A stretch of 43,534 nucleotides of DNA from Candidatus Cloacimonadota bacterium (GCA_018645365.1 JABGOP010000011.1:1-43534), one strand, 5' to 3'; numbered from the stretch's first letter, positions 23,197-32,325 are shown. A program made the numbers and translations. The notes: a model not told the origin generated them from the sequence alone.

Positions 23197-24628
23197 ATAT
23201 TTAGCAGATTGGGCTACAAGTCAAACCGAAAAACTGGTTTTTAAGGAAGTGAAAAAATTCGAAGACCAAATTGCAATAATTTTCAAAAAAACAAAGAAAT
23301 TTTTGCAGATAAATCTTGCATCGGAAGATAGTTTCTGTTTTTTTACCGAAAATAAAGAATTACCATTTGAGTCGGCAAAAATGTACTCAAATTTTAATAT
23401 CCATCTTGCTAGTTCTCATTTGCAAAAAATTGAAATTTCAGACTCAGATCGTATCGTATTTTTCCATTTTGAAAAAGTTGATATTTATGGGCAAAAAGTG
23501 CGATATCGTCTAATTATCGAGCTTATTTCACATTATCAAAATGTGATTTTGGAGCGTGATGTTATCATTGATTGTAAGAAAAAAATTAGCTTTGCGGAAA
23601 ATCGCCACCGTCAAATTTTGCCTAATTTAGAATATGCGCAGCCCAATTCAATTTACAAAAATGAAAAGGAAAAAATTAACTTTCCCGTTGCGATTAATGC
23701 ACAAAATAAGCTTGTAGAAAATGCGGAAATTACGCCTAATTTTAAATGTATGAATTTATTGTTCGAGGAGCTTTACTACAACCACATTTTACAAAATAAG
23801 GTTATCAAAATAAAATCGCAAAAAATTGCTGTAATCCAAAAGCAAATCAAAAAAAAAAGTCGAAAGATTACCAAACTTGAAGCGGAATTATTGATTGCAA
23901 AAGATGAAGAAAAATGGAAGCAATTAGCCGAGCTTTTAAAAGCAAATTTTTCAAAAATAAAAAGAGGTGCTACTTCAATTTTACTGAAAAATTATTACGA
24001 AAGTGCTTTTCCAAAAATTGAAATCGTTCTCTTTGCGGATAAAAATGCACAACAAAATATTGACTATTATTTCAAAAAATATCGAAAAGCACGCGATGGA
24101 AAAGTGAAAATAGCACAACAAATTCAAGTTACGCAAAATGAAATTATCGAACTCGAAAGAGATGTTTTCGATGTTGAAGAGAGTGATATTTCATCATTAA
24201 GGTCAAGTGACTCAAAAATAGTAAAAAAACAAAAGAAAAATTATAAAAAAATTTGGATTAGCGAAGATTGGGAAATATTTATTGGCAGGACGAGTAGCGA
24301 GAATGATTTGTTGACCACAAAATTGGCGAAGCCACACGACTGGTGGTTTCATACGCGAATTTTTAGAGGTACCCACATTATTTTACGGAATTATAAAAAA
24401 CAGGATTTGCCAGAAAATTTGAAGCTGATTTGTTGCAAATTGGCAGCGTATTTTAGCAAAGCAAAAAAATCTTCGAATGTGCCAGTCGATTTTACCCAAA
24501 TTCGATATGTGCGTAAACCGAAGGGTAGTCCAGCGGGTTATGTGATTTATCAAAATCAAAAAACGATTTATGTGGATCCAATTTCGATGCGGGAAGCGGT
24601 AAAAATAATTGATAATTTCAAGCGATAA
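23186..24628 (+). CDS. NFACT-family protein (RqcH-like)
   Basis: The 480-residue protein ends in a clear NFACT-R domain: WEIFIGRTSSENDLLTTKLA, KPHDWWFHTRIFRGTHIIL and VRKPKGSPAGYVIY. A coiled coil lies at residues about 200-255 (KSQKIAVIQKQIKKKSRKI) and the N-terminal NFACT-N half is more diverged. RqcH binds obstructed 50S subunits with peptidyl-tRNA and adds alanine tails for degradation. It is shorter than typical RqcH (about 560-580), mainly in the N-terminal half, and I cannot confirm the residues that recruit tRNA-Ala. The grouping with tRNA-modification genes suits a translation role. Confidence 0.85.
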   Translation: MKYKYLADWATSQTEKLVFKEVKKFEDQIAIIFKKTKKFLQINLASEDSFCFFTENKELPFESAKMYSNFNIHLASSHLQKIEISDSDRIVFFHFEKVDIYGQKVRYRLIIELISHYQNVILERDVIIDCKKKISFAENRHRQILPNLEYAQPNSIYKNEKEKINFPVAINAQNKLVENAEITPNFKCMNLLFEELYYNHILQNKVIKIKSQKIAVIQKQIKKKSRKITKLEAELLIAKDEEKWKQLAELLKANFSKIKRGATSILLKNYYESAFPKIEIVLFADKNAQQNIDYYFKKYRKARDGKVKIAQQIQVTQNEIIELERDVFDVEESDISSLRSSDSKIVKKQKKNYKKIWISEDWEIFIGRTSSENDLLTTKLAKPHDWWFHTRIFRGTHIILRNYKKQDLPENLKLICCKLAAYFSKAKKSSNVPVDFTQIRYVRKPKGSPAGYVIYQNQKTIYVDPISMREAVKIIDNFKR

Positions 24629-24651
24629 ATTTTGAATTAAACGAGGTTAAA

Positions 24652-25332
24652 ATGAAGGGAATTGTGTTGGTTAGTGGCGGAATGGATAGTCTGGTAGTGG
24701 CTGCTATTGCCCAAAAAGAGTGTGATGAGATTTATTTTTTACATTTGAATTACGGTCAAAAAACGGAAGTTCGAGAATTGAGAGCATTTCAGCAAATGCG
24801 GGGATTTTTCCAACCCAAAGATGTTTTGGTGGTTGATGTGAGTTATTTGAAACAAATTGGCGGTTCGAGTTTGACCGATAGGAAACTTGAAATTAAGGAT
24901 TTTGCGGGTGATGACGGTGTTCCAAATTCTTATGTGCCTTTTCGTAATGCACATTTAGTCACGATTGCGACGAGCTGGGCAGAAGTTATTTGTGCCAACA
25001 GAATTTACATCGGGGCGGTGGAAGAGGATAGCTCTGGCTACCCAGATTGTCGTGAAAATTTTTATAAAGCACTCGAAAAAGCAATTGATTTAGGCACGAA
25101 AGATGAGACTAAAATCGAAATTTGCACACCGATTATTCACAAACGAAAAGCAGAAATCATCCAAATTGGCGATAAATTTGGTGCACCGCTTCATTTTAGC
25201 TGGAGTTGTTATCGCGATAACGAAATTGCGTGTGGAACTTGTGATAGCTGTGTTTTACGTATCAGTGCTTTCAAGGAAGCAGGACTTATTGACCCGATTA
25301 AATATGCAATCGAGATTGACTGGAAAAACTGA
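24652..25332 (+). CDS. queC: 7-cyano-7-deazaguanine synthase
   Basis: The 226-residue enzyme has the PP-loop VLVSGGMDSLVVAA at the N-terminus, HLNYGQKTEVRELRAF, PFRNAHLVTIA, IGAVEEDSSGYPDCRENFY and the zinc site CYRDNEIACGTCDSC with four Cys. It converts 7-carboxy-7-deazaguanine to preQ0 using ATP and ammonia in queuosine synthesis. CGAGG lies 5 nt before the ATG. It follows the NFACT gene after 23 bases and precedes trmFO after 3. Confidence 0.96.
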   Translation: MKGIVLVSGGMDSLVVAAIAQKECDEIYFLHLNYGQKTEVRELRAFQQMRGFFQPKDVLVVDVSYLKQIGGSSLTDRKLEIKDFAGDDGVPNSYVPFRNAHLVTIATSWAEVICANRIYIGAVEEDSSGYPDCRENFYKALEKAIDLGTKDETKIEICTPIIHKRKAEIIQIGDKFGAPLHFSWSCYRDNEIACGTCDSCVLRISAFKEAGLIDPIKYAIEIDWKN

Positions 25333-25335
25333 ATT

Positions 25336-26628
25336 ATGAAAAAAATCAAAATTATTGGTGGTGGTTTGGCGGGTTGTGAAGCGGCTTTGCAATTAGCAGA
25401 AAACGGTTGGAAAGTAAAACTTTTCGAAATGCGACCGGCTGTGCAAACGGAAGCGCACCAATCGGGAAATCTAGCGGAATTGGTTTGCAGCAATTCGCTA
25501 AAATCTAAATTACAAACGACAGCATCAGGTTTACTGAAGGAAGAACTGAAATTTTTAGGTTGTAAACTTTTGCCGATTGCAGAAAAGTGTAGCGTTCCGG
25601 CTGGAAATGCACTCGCGATTGATCGTGAAAAATTTGCCCAAAAAGTCACAAAAATTTGCCAGAGCCATCCAAATATTGAGGTGATTCGCGAAGAAATTTC
25701 AAAGTTAGATGATGAACTGACGATTGTGGCAACCGGTCCTCTTACTTCCGCAAAATTAACGCATGAATTGATTCAAATTATTGGCAATAAACATTTGTAT
25801 TTTTTCGATGCAATTGCACCAATTGTGGCGACTGACAGTTTAGATTTTTCCAAAATTTATCGCAAAACGAGATATGACAAAGGTGATGCAGATTATTTGA
25901 ATTGCCCTTTTTCAGAAGAGGAATATTATGATTTTGTGGATGCATTAAACTCTGCTGAAAAACATACTGCAAAAGAGTTTGAAACACATTTTTTTGCTGA
26001 CATTAAATTCCAATTTTACGCAAATTGTACCCCAATTGAAGAATTGGCACGCCGCGGAAAAGATACGCTTCGTTTTGGCGTGATGCGCCCGGTTGGCTTG
26101 GAAGATCCAAAAACTGACAAACGACCTTTTGCGGTTATTCAGCTTCGCACCGAGAAAAATGACAAGACTTCTCACAATTTGGTGGGTTGCCAAACGATGC
26201 TCAAATACGGTGAACAAAAGCGAATTTTACGCAAAATTCCAGGTTTAGAAAACGCAGAATTTTTACGATTTGGTTCGATTCACCGTAATACATATTTGAA
26301 TGGTCCACAAATTTTGAATGAAAATCTTTCGCTCAAAAATAAACCAAATATTTTCATTGCCGGTCAACTTGCCGGAGTAGAAGGTTATGTAGAATCAATT
26401 TTCGGTGGATTGTTAATTTCAAAAATTATAATCGAAAATTTCCAAAAATTACCGCAAACAACTATTGCCGGGCAACTATGGCGACATCTTGTGACAGCAC
26501 AAAAGAATTTTCAACCGATGAATGCTAACTTTGGACTGTTGCCACCACTTGCGGAAAGAGAGCGCGATAAAAAAATAAAAAAACAAAAATATGCAATTCG
26601 AGCAATAAAAGATTTGACAGAAATGTGA
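25336..26628 (+). CDS. trmFO: Folate/FAD-dependent tRNA m5U54 methyltransferase
   Basis: The 430-residue protein is a typical TrmFO: FAD loop IIGGGLAGCEAALQLAENG, EMRPAVQTEAHQSGNLAELV, the catalytic Cys in VCSNSLKS, LDFSKIYRKTRYDKGDADYL, GVMRPVGLEDP, GCQTMLKYGEQKRI and FIAGQLAGVEGYVES, ending NANFGLLPPL. It methylates U54 in the T loop of tRNA using methylene-tetrahydrofolate instead of SAM. Length fits exactly. It closes the coaBC-to-trmFO run; the region behind holds no clear trmFO terminator. Confidence 0.97.
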   Translation: MKKIKIIGGGLAGCEAALQLAENGWKVKLFEMRPAVQTEAHQSGNLAELVCSNSLKSKLQTTASGLLKEELKFLGCKLLPIAEKCSVPAGNALAIDREKFAQKVTKICQSHPNIEVIREEISKLDDELTIVATGPLTSAKLTHELIQIIGNKHLYFFDAIAPIVATDSLDFSKIYRKTRYDKGDADYLNCPFSEEEYYDFVDALNSAEKHTAKEFETHFFADIKFQFYANCTPIEELARRGKDTLRFGVMRPVGLEDPKTDKRPFAVIQLRTEKNDKTSHNLVGCQTMLKYGEQKRILRKIPGLENAEFLRFGSIHRNTYLNGPQILNENLSLKNKPNIFIAGQLAGVEGYVESIFGGLLISKIIIENFQKLPQTTIAGQLWRHLVTAQKNFQPMNANFGLLPPLAERERDKKIKKQKYAIRAIKDLTEM

Positions 26629-26796
26629 AGTTGGTAATTTTTACCCACGCAGAGTGAGAAGTGGGGATTTCTCCTCTCGAAAAAAAAGGATTTGATCTTT
26701 AGAAATTTTAGAAACTAAATTTTTCATGAAATGTTGTGAAAATTAGTTTGCATTGTTTTTACTTTGTTCTGTTCTGAAAATTCGGCAAAATTTTTG

Positions 26797-26912
26797 GTAC
26801 GGCGGAGCAGGTAGAAAGGAATGCGTCCAGTATGGACGCTACTTTCTGCGTCTTGCTGTACAGGTTGCCGATACCTCAGAACAGGATGTAACGAAAGTTG
26901 CGTCCCTTTTTT
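26797..26912 (+). ncRNA. Candidate structured RNA or attenuator leader
   Basis: Nested pairings occur in correct order: GTAC (26797-26800 with 26858-26861), AGCA/TGCT (26806-26809 with 26854-26857), AGAAAG/CTTTCT (26813-26818 with 26842-26847) and GCGTCCA/TGGACGC (26823-26829 with 26833-26839). A small AGGT/ACCT hairpin and a terminator follow. It could be a small RNA or the leader of the lipoprotein operon starting at 27066. I recognise no Rfam family by eye; it is not the signal recognition particle RNA core. Confidence 0.4.
26884..26912 (+). terminator. Intrinsic terminator with GAAA tetraloop
   Basis: GGATGTAAC (26884-26892) pairs with GTTGCGTCC (26897-26905) over nine bases, two of them G-U, around a GAAA loop, followed by C and six T. 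It ends the structured element and is separate from the trmFO stop by 256 bases. Confidence 0.65.
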
Positions 26913-26934
26913 ATTTCGAGATGGAGGTATTCTA

Positions 26935-26964
26935 ATGAATACAATAAAGTCACACCCGCCGTAA
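26935..26964 (+). CDS. Possible nine-codon leader ORF
   Basis: ATGGAGGTATTCTAATG places GGAGG 7 nt before an ATG that opens MNTIKSHPP and stops at TAA. It follows the terminator-like hairpin and precedes the lipoprotein gene by 100 bases. It ends in two prolines, a context that can stall ribosomes, so a leader peptide is possible, but it may equally be a remnant of a longer repeat-derived frame. Confidence 0.25.
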   Translation: MNTIKSHPP

Positions 26965-27065
26965 AGTTGTTTTTGTAAACAAGTTTTGGAAAATAACCGT
27001 AAGAGTGGATTGTTCCACCTTAAATTAAATTGAATGAAAACAAACAAAAAATTAAGGAGTTGTAA

Positions 27066-27458
27066 ATGAAAAAAATATTATTATTAGGAATGCTTGTGGT
27101 TTTATTAGGAGCATTTTTTGGATGTAGCGAAGAGACAACAGAAGTGCCAAAAGAGGCAAAATTGGAATTTGTATCCGCAAGTGTGGAAATAACAAATTGG
27201 GATACAGATGAATACACGGTTTCTTTTACTCTACAAAATACAGGCAATGCAACTGCAACTAACATTCAAGGTAGAATTGGTTTTACTTTTGAAGGCGAAA
27301 CAGAGGCAACTTGGTCACCTTATGTGCCATTAGGAGTCGATATAACAGCTGGTTCAACATATTCAGAAACAATGGTGGATTATGCTGAAGATGAAGCAGA
27401 AGCATTGATAATTTTGGCTGCTGAGATTACAATGGAATTTACTTGGGAAACTGAGTAA
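27066..27458 (+). CDS. Lipoprotein with immunoglobulin-like domain
   Basis: This 130-residue protein has a lipoprotein signal (MKKILLLGMLVVLLGAFFGC, lipobox AFFGC-type) and a single beta-sandwich-like domain with VSFTLQNTGNATATNIQGRI, the pattern of FxLYD/CARDB-type domains. The C-terminus is acidic. AAGGAG lies a few bases before the ATG. It probably sits on the inner leaflet of the outer membrane; no function can be given. It heads a three-gene lipoprotein group. Confidence 0.8.
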   Translation: MKKILLLGMLVVLLGAFFGCSEETTEVPKEAKLEFVSASVEITNWDTDEYTVSFTLQNTGNATATNIQGRIGFTFEGETEATWSPYVPLGVDITAGSTYSETMVDYAEDEAEALIILAAEITMEFTWETE

Positions 27459-27496
27459 AATTGTCTATTGCGATGAAACAAGTGTCGAGAGATAGA

Positions 27497-28084
27497 ATGT
27501 CGAATTATTGCAAGTTAGGAACATTATTTTTTGTTTTAATGTTAAATGTTTTAGCGTGTGCAAACTCGAAAGAGTCAGCTGAATCAGTTATATTTAATGT
27601 GGATTCATTACTTATCGACGAGGTATTTATTGATAATGAAATTAATGTTTCATTTCATCCACCGATAAATTGGACAAAATTACCTAAAGAACAATTTCAA
27701 ATAATTGCAGAAAAAATTTCGACACTTGATTCTTTAGAAATTGAGGTTATTCTGAAGCAAATCTTTGTTTCAAAAGAAGAACAAAATGTGTGTGTAATTT
27801 CAAATATTGTAAAAGATGATGTTTTGATTATCGCTCAATATGTCGATTTGTTGCGAAATCAACACGAAATTCTACAAGAACTTGATTTTGCCTACAATGG
27901 GTTTTTGTTCAAACAAATTTCAATAAATAACGATGAGAAAATAATGTTAAAATTTCTTATCTATAATGATAACAAAATATTTATGATAGATTATTTATTG
28001 AAAACAAATTTGTATCCAAATCAAGTTAGAGCTATTGAATCATCTATTGGTTCTTTAAGCAAAATAAATAAGGAGGAAATATGA
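27497..28084 (+). CDS. Unknown lipoprotein
   Basis: The start at 27497 (MSNYCKLGTLFF) is chosen because it gives a normal 20-residue lipoprotein signal ending LNVLAC and has GAGAG 5 nt upstream; a TTG at 27461 and an ATG at 27473 have no Shine-Dalgarno. The mature protein of about 175 residues is mixed alpha/beta with HPPINWTKLPKEQF, which resembles PsbP/TPM-type or DUF1795-like periplasmic proteins only loosely. It has no visible catalytic motif. Its stop overlaps the next ATG (ATGA). Confidence 0.7.
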   Translation: MSNYCKLGTLFFVLMLNVLACANSKESAESVIFNVDSLLIDEVFIDNEINVSFHPPINWTKLPKEQFQIIAEKISTLDSLEIEVILKQIFVSKEEQNVCVISNIVKDDVLIIAQYVDLLRNQHEILQELDFAYNGFLFKQISINNDEKIMLKFLIYNDNKIFMIDYLLKTNLYPNQVRAIESSIGSLSKINKEEI

Positions 28085-28359
28085 AAAAATTAATGACACT
28101 AGCTTTATTGATTGCATTGGTGTTGATGATTGGTTGTTCAGCGAATGTGCACACTGTAGGTAACGGTCCACAAAATGGTAAAGTTACCACTGCTCGTCAA
28201 TGGTATCTCATTTCAGGACTTGTCCCTATGAATGAAGTTGATATGACAGTTGCAACTACAAATTATGAAATTAAAACTGAACAGACATTTGTAGATGGAT
28301 TTATCAGTTGGTTTACTGGTAATCTCATCACAGTTAGAACAGTAACAATAACAGAGTAA
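28081..28359 (+). CDS. Bor-family-like lipoprotein
   Basis: The 92-residue protein has the signal MKKLMTLALLIALVLMIGC and the short mature part HTVGNGPQNGKVTTARQWYL, then SGLVP and TEQTFVDGFISWFTGNLITVRTVTI. The order V-G-x-G/K-P, aromatic strand, -SG-, QTFV-G and a final T-V-x-V strand matches Bor/Iss lipoproteins of phage lambda and E. coli, which raise serum survival and sit in the outer membrane. In non-pathogens the role is unknown. AAGGAGG lies 5 nt before the ATG. A strong terminator follows. Confidence 0.7.
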   Translation: MKKLMTLALLIALVLMIGCSANVHTVGNGPQNGKVTTARQWYLISGLVPMNEVDMTVATTNYEIKTEQTFVDGFISWFTGNLITVRTVTITE

Positions 28360-28386
28360 GAGAATAAAACCGTAGTTCTAACTAAC

Positions 28387-28417
28387 AAAAGGCAGGAGAT
28401 TATCCTGCCTTTTGTAT
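28387..28417. terminator. Bidirectional terminator between convergent genes
   Basis: A perfect 11-bp stem AAAAGGCAGGA (28387-28397) with TCCTGCCTTTT (28403-28413) has loop GATTA. A and T runs at both ends let it serve the lipoprotein group on the plus strand and the TPR gene on the minus strand. Confidence 0.85.
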
Positions 28418-28430
28418 TTACACATTTTCC

Positions 28431-30023
28431 TTAAAACGCACTATTTTTTGTAGCATTTTTTAGTTGCTTGAGCATTTTTTTACGGCTGTTAATTTCTTTG
28501 AGAACTGTATCAATTTGGCAGCGTTCAACTGCTTTTACCAAAAGATTTTCTGCCTCGATGAAGAGGTTGTGAGCTTCTACTTTCACAGCGTCTCTTTTTG
28601 CCACAAGTTCATCTGCTTTTGTTCCGTAATAAATTGATTTATCTTTGTATTTTTCTTCATAATCAAGATATTTTTCGTACTTCACATAACCTAAACTTTG
28701 TTTTATTAACGCCAAAATTTGGTAAGATTCGTAAAGTGTTGCGTCTAATTCAATTGCTTTATTTGTGGCTTCGATTGCTTTTGCGTAACCTTTCAAAACA
28801 ATGTAAACATCTGCCAGTCGGAAATAAACTTTGGGCATTAGCGGTGCGATTTTTTTCAATTGCAAAAGAATGTCGAGTGCTTTTTCATTTTGCTCGGTAA
28901 CGCGGTATGCGCCCGCCAAATTCAAATATGCAGAGACATTTTCTGGCTGTTCGGCGATTAGTTGTTGATATTGCAAAATAGCGGCGTCCAACTTTCCCGC
29001 TTTGTGATAGCATTTTGCCAATTTTTTTTGCAAATGTTCCACCTCTGCAAATGCTTTTGTGGCAAATTCAAGTGGTTCAATCGCTTCTTCAAAAAGATCT
29101 TGATTGAACAATAGCACTCCCAAAGCGTAAAATGCTTCGCTATATTCGGAATCCTCTTCGATGGCGGTTTCATACGATTCTTGTGCTTCGTCAAAATATT
29201 CAATTTCGCTGTAAATATTACCAATTTTAAGCCAAATTTCTTTACCATTTTCCGAAAAATCTGCCATTGTTTTCAGTGTTTCAACTGCATTGTCATAGTC
29301 TTCTAATTTCAAATAAGCTTTGCTCAAATAATCTAAATAATCAATATTTTCTGCATCAAATTCGAGTGTCTTTTGGAAATAATTTACCGCAGTGTCAAAA
29401 TCGTTTTCGATGAATGCAATGATTCCCAAAAAGAAATAGCCATCGACATCGTTTGTGTCGAGCTGAATCAATTGTTCAAACGCTTCTTTTGCAGAAGCAA
29501 TTTCTTTGTTATTAAAATATTGAATTGCGATATTTTTTATTTTTTCAATTTCCGCTCCTGCGAGCTCGGTTAATCTTGGTAAAAGCTTGTCTTTAAGCGC
29601 GTCTCGACGTTGTTCACTTTTTCCTTTCATCGTGAAATTTAATGTTGAGACATCGTTTGAATTGGCACTGAAAATTTTAGCTAAAACCTTAAAATCAGTA
29701 TTGGAAATTGATGTTACATCACCCCAAACGAGAATGTTAGCTTCCATTTTAAGGGCTAATTCGGCAAGTTGTTCATTTGTGATGTAAGATAAATTCTGGA
29801 TACCCGATTTTTTGATATTTTTACTCACACTTTTTGCGTCAACTAATTCGAGATTTTCTACTCCTTCAAAAATTGGTTTGAAATCGCGTTTCATCATGTT
29901 TTTCACGATGTTTCCACTTTGACGGTCTTTGCTCTCGAAATCCAAGATTGCGATTTTTTGAACGGTTCCAAAAACTAAATTTGCAATTAAAATAATCGCC
30001 AAACAAAATATAATTTTTTTCAT
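28431..30023 (-). CDS. Exported TPR-repeat protein
   Basis: This 530-residue protein has a signal peptide (MKKIIFCLAIILIANLVFG), an N-terminal domain of about 140 residues starting QKIAILDFESKDRQSGNIVK (similar to the N-terminal part of CsgG/FlgO-like domains), then at least seven tetratricopeptide repeats from about residue 170 to 450, such as VDGYFFLGIIAFIENDFDTA and SEAFYALGVLLFNQDLFEEA, and a charged helical tail. Such proteins are periplasmic or outer-membrane scaffolds. GAGAGG precedes the ATG. The next upstream gene is thiamine pyrophosphokinase, 64 bases away. Confidence 0.85.
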   Translation of the reverse strand: MKKIIFCLAIILIANLVFGTVQKIAILDFESKDRQSGNIVKNMMKRDFKPIFEGVENLELVDAKSVSKNIKKSGIQNLSYITNEQLAELALKMEANILVWGDVTSISNTDFKVLAKIFSANSNDVSTLNFTMKGKSEQRRDALKDKLLPRLTELAGAEIEKIKNIAIQYFNNKEIASAKEAFEQLIQLDTNDVDGYFFLGIIAFIENDFDTAVNYFQKTLEFDAENIDYLDYLSKAYLKLEDYDNAVETLKTMADFSENGKEIWLKIGNIYSEIEYFDEAQESYETAIEEDSEYSEAFYALGVLLFNQDLFEEAIEPLEFATKAFAEVEHLQKKLAKCYHKAGKLDAAILQYQQLIAEQPENVSAYLNLAGAYRVTEQNEKALDILLQLKKIAPLMPKVYFRLADVYIVLKGYAKAIEATNKAIELDATLYESYQILALIKQSLGYVKYEKYLDYEEKYKDKSIYYGTKADELVAKRDAVKVEAHNLFIEAENLLVKAVERCQIDTVLKEINSRKKMLKQLKNATKNSAF

Positions 30024-30087
30024 AATTCCTCTCTTATTTTTTTATGCTTTCAATAATTTTATAATATTCTTTTGCGACAAGTGTTTT

Positions 30088-30705
30088 TTACAAGTTTTTG
30101 ATAAAAAACAATTTTCCAGTTTTGAATTTTACCTCACAATCATTTTGTAAAATTTCATTACTTACACCGATAAAATTGTTTTGAAAAGTTTCATTTAAAA
30201 GTGGATATTTGAATCCTATCAGCGTTAATTTTTCGATTTTATCGAATGAAAAAAGTGAAATAGTTTGTCCTATTTCTTGATTTTTTAAAAAATAATTTCC
30301 AGCTTCCAAAATTATCATTTCGCTATTTTTTTCGAGAATTTTCAGTTTTGCTTTTCCTGAAAAATTTTGGAAAATTAGCAAATTTGCAATTGAATGATCT
30401 TCTCTTTTTCCAAAAGCAGAAATAACCAAAATTTCAGTTGGGTTCAATTTTTCTGCAAAATTGAGAGATTTCTGTAAATCAGTCAGATTTTGGTCAGTTA
30501 TTTGGATGAGAGATTCATTCTTTATTTTGCAATTTAGCTTGATAGAATCAAGGTCCCCGATGATGAAGTCTGGCGAAATGTTGTTGTCTAAACAAAAATT
30601 AGCACCGCCATCAGCTGCGATGACGGTGTCTACATTTTTCAAGATTTCGGTTAAATTATCGATTCGTTTGCCGTTACAAACGATGGCAATTTTATGATTA
30701 TTCAT
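30088..30705 (-). CDS. thiN: Thiamine pyrophosphokinase
   Basis: The 205-residue enzyme has DTVIAADGGANFCLDN, PDFIIGDLDSI, DQNLTDLQKSLNFA and AFGKREDHSIANLL, all conserved in bacterial thiamine pyrophosphokinase. It makes thiamine diphosphate directly from thiamine and ATP, so this organism can salvage thiamine as well as use the ThiC/ThiE/ThiD genes at 39610-42235. It is 9 kb from that operon with no riboswitch before it. Its start overlaps the preceding gene by 8 bases. Confidence 0.93.
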   Translation of the reverse strand: MNNHKIAIVCNGKRIDNLTEILKNVDTVIAADGGANFCLDNNISPDFIIGDLDSIKLNCKIKNESLIQITDQNLTDLQKSLNFAEKLNPTEILVISAFGKREDHSIANLLIFQNFSGKAKLKILEKNSEMIILEAGNYFLKNQEIGQTISLFSFDKIEKLTLIGFKYPLLNETFQNNFIGVSNEILQNDCEVKFKTGKLFFIKNL

Positions 30706-31075
30706 TTTGCGAAGAAATAATTTCCGAAGTCGTGCCGATTATTTTCAAAGTTGTACTATTTTCTGCTGAAATAAAGAGAGTATCGTCCTCTCTTTTGAGA
30801 GAGTAAATACGTTTTTTAATGGAAAAACAGTCTGTTTTTTCATTATATTCAAAATCGCAAAATTTGCCAAAATTATCAATATTGGTCGTCCACGATTTTT
30901 CACCGCCGCCGTAAATTGTTGGCTTTTTGTAAAAGGTGAGAGCATCGGCGGCGATTTTTTCTAAATCACCGATAATATTTTGTTGATGCTGAATTTTGGC
31001 TTTGTTTTTGAAATGAAAAACGGTTCCAAAAATAACAGCAATAAGAACAACAATTAACACGGTTTTGATTTTCAT
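30698..31075 (-). CDS. Pseudopilin-like small membrane protein
   Basis: The 125-residue protein has one N-terminal membrane segment (KTVLIVVLIAVIFGTVFHF), then a helix with IIGDLEKIAADALTFY and a loop with PTIYGGGEKSW. This arrangement resembles short pseudopilin-like proteins found in related bacteria (N-terminal helix, then AAxA-Y and GGG motifs), though no prepilin peptidase site G|FTxxE is present. It may be anchored in the inner membrane with a periplasmic beta domain. Function is not known. It lies between rocD and thiN. Confidence 0.6.
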   Translation of the reverse strand: MKIKTVLIVVLIAVIFGTVFHFKNKAKIQHQQNIIGDLEKIAADALTFYKKPTIYGGGEKSWTTNIDNFGKFCDFEYNEKTDCFSIKKRIYSLKREDDTLFISAENSTTLKIIGTTSEIISSQNE

Positions 31076-31086
31076 ATTTTGATAAA

Positions 31087-32325
31087 TTAACTCATTTCCA
31101 AGATTGTTTTTCGGATGATTTCAATTGCTTCCATCAGCTCTGTTTCTGTGATTACAAGTGGTGGAGCAAAACGAATAATGTGTTGGTGAGTCGGTTTTGC
31201 CAAAAGTCCATTTTCTTTCAATTGTATGCAAACATCCCACGCTTCTTTTCCGTTTGTAGGCTTGATAATGACAGCGTTTAAGAGCCCTTTTCCACGCACA
31301 AGTTCAACCATCTTTGAATCTATTTTTCTCATTTCAGCACGAAATATTTTACCTAGCTTTTCAGCTTTTTCAGTCAAATTTTCTTCATCGACTACTTCGA
31401 GTGCCGCTTTTGCAACTGTGCAAGCAAGTGGAAATCCACCAAAAGTGGAACCGTGTTCTCCTGGTTTGATGCAAAGCATAATTTCTTTGCTAGAAAGAAC
31501 AGCTGAAACTGGCAAAACACCACCGGAAATTGCTTTTCCTAAAATCGTGATGTCTGGTTTGATACCAGCATACTCGCTACAAAGAAGGCGACCAGTTCTA
31601 GCGATGCCAGTTTGGACTTCATCTGCGACAAAAAGAACATTGTGTTTTTTGCAAATGTCAAAGCAATCTTTTAAATAATTTTCATCTGGCACGAAAACAC
31701 CAGCTTCACCTTGAATTGGTTCAACGATAAAAGCAGCAATTTTTTCACCTTTTTCGGAAAGTAATCTATCGAGAGCGTTTACATCGTTATAAGTAATTAT
31801 CGCAATTCCAGGTGTGAATGGGCCGAAATCTTTGCGACAATCTGGGTCTGTTGAGGCGGAGATAATTGTGGTAGTTCTGCCGTGAAAATTTCCTTCCGCA
31901 AAAACGATGATAGCTTCATTTTCTGAAATCCCTTTTTTTTCGTAACCCCATTTTCTAGCAAGTTTGAAGGCAGTTTCTACTGCTTCTGCACCTGTATTCA
32001 TTGGTAGAACCATTTCATAGCCAAAAAAATCGGTTACAAATTTTTCGTATTCACCGAGCTTATTATTGTAAAATGCGCGTGATGTGAGGGTCAAAGTCTT
32101 GGCTTGTTCGATGAGAGCATTGATGATTTTTGGGTGGCAATGTCCTTGATTTACCGCCGAATATGCCGAAAGAAAATCGAAATATTCTTTTCCTTCTGGG
32201 TCCCAAACTTTGGCACCTTCGCCCTTCGCCAAAACGACTGGAAGCGGATGATAATTGTGTGCACCGTAAGTTTCTTCTAAACGCATCGCCTCTTTACTAC
32301 TGATGTTTCCATAAATTAGATTCAT
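31087..32325 (-). CDS. rocD: Ornithine aminotransferase
   Basis: Start at 32325 ([14 protein letters not shown]) has GGAG 7 nt upstream and a TTGACA box 58 nt upstream; a longer frame adds eleven basic residues and is rejected. The 412-residue PLP enzyme has [80 protein letters not shown] and the PLP Lys in [17 protein letters not shown]. It moves the delta-amino group of ornithine to 2-oxoglutarate, giving glutamate semialdehyde, so it links arginine/ornithine to proline and glutamate. No arginine genes are adjacent. Confidence 0.95.
   Translation of the reverse strand: MNLIYGNISSKEAMRLEETYGAHNYHPLPVVLAKGEGAKVWDPEGKEYFDFLSAYSAVNQGHCHPKIINALIEQAKTLTLTSRAFYNNKLGEYEKFVTDFFGYEMVLPMNTGAEAVETAFKLARKWGYEKKGISENEAIIVFAEGNFHGRTTTIISASTDPDCRKDFGPFTPGIAIITYNDVNALDRLLSEKGEKIAAFIVEPIQGEAGVFVPDENYLKDCFDICKKHNVLFVADEVQTGIARTGRLLCSEYAGIKPDITILGKAISGGVLPVSAVLSSKEIMLCIKPGEHGSTFGGFPLACTVAKAALEVVDEENLTEKAEKLGKIFRAEMRKIDSKMVELVRGKGLLNAVIIKPTNGKEAWDVCIQLKENGLLAKPTHQHIIRFAPPLVITETELMEAIEIIRKTILEMS

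Larger units (their letters stand above)
26629..27065. other. Intergenic stretch with a structured element
   Basis: There is no supported protein gene longer than nine codons. Bases 26797-26912 fold as nested hairpins ending in an intrinsic terminator, and a nine-codon ORF with a good Shine-Dalgarno follows (26935-26964). Bases 26629-26796 show only a short imperfect palindrome (about 26657-26674), and 26965-27050 show nothing I can name. Confidence 0.6.

Noticed and set aside
26753-26935. 60-codon plus-strand ORF
   Set aside because: It has no ribosome-binding site and runs through the nested hairpins and the terminator, which explain the sequence better.
27461-27496. TTG or ATG starts for the second lipoprotein
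   Set aside because: They lack a Shine-Dalgarno and would put a charged extension before the lipoprotein signal.
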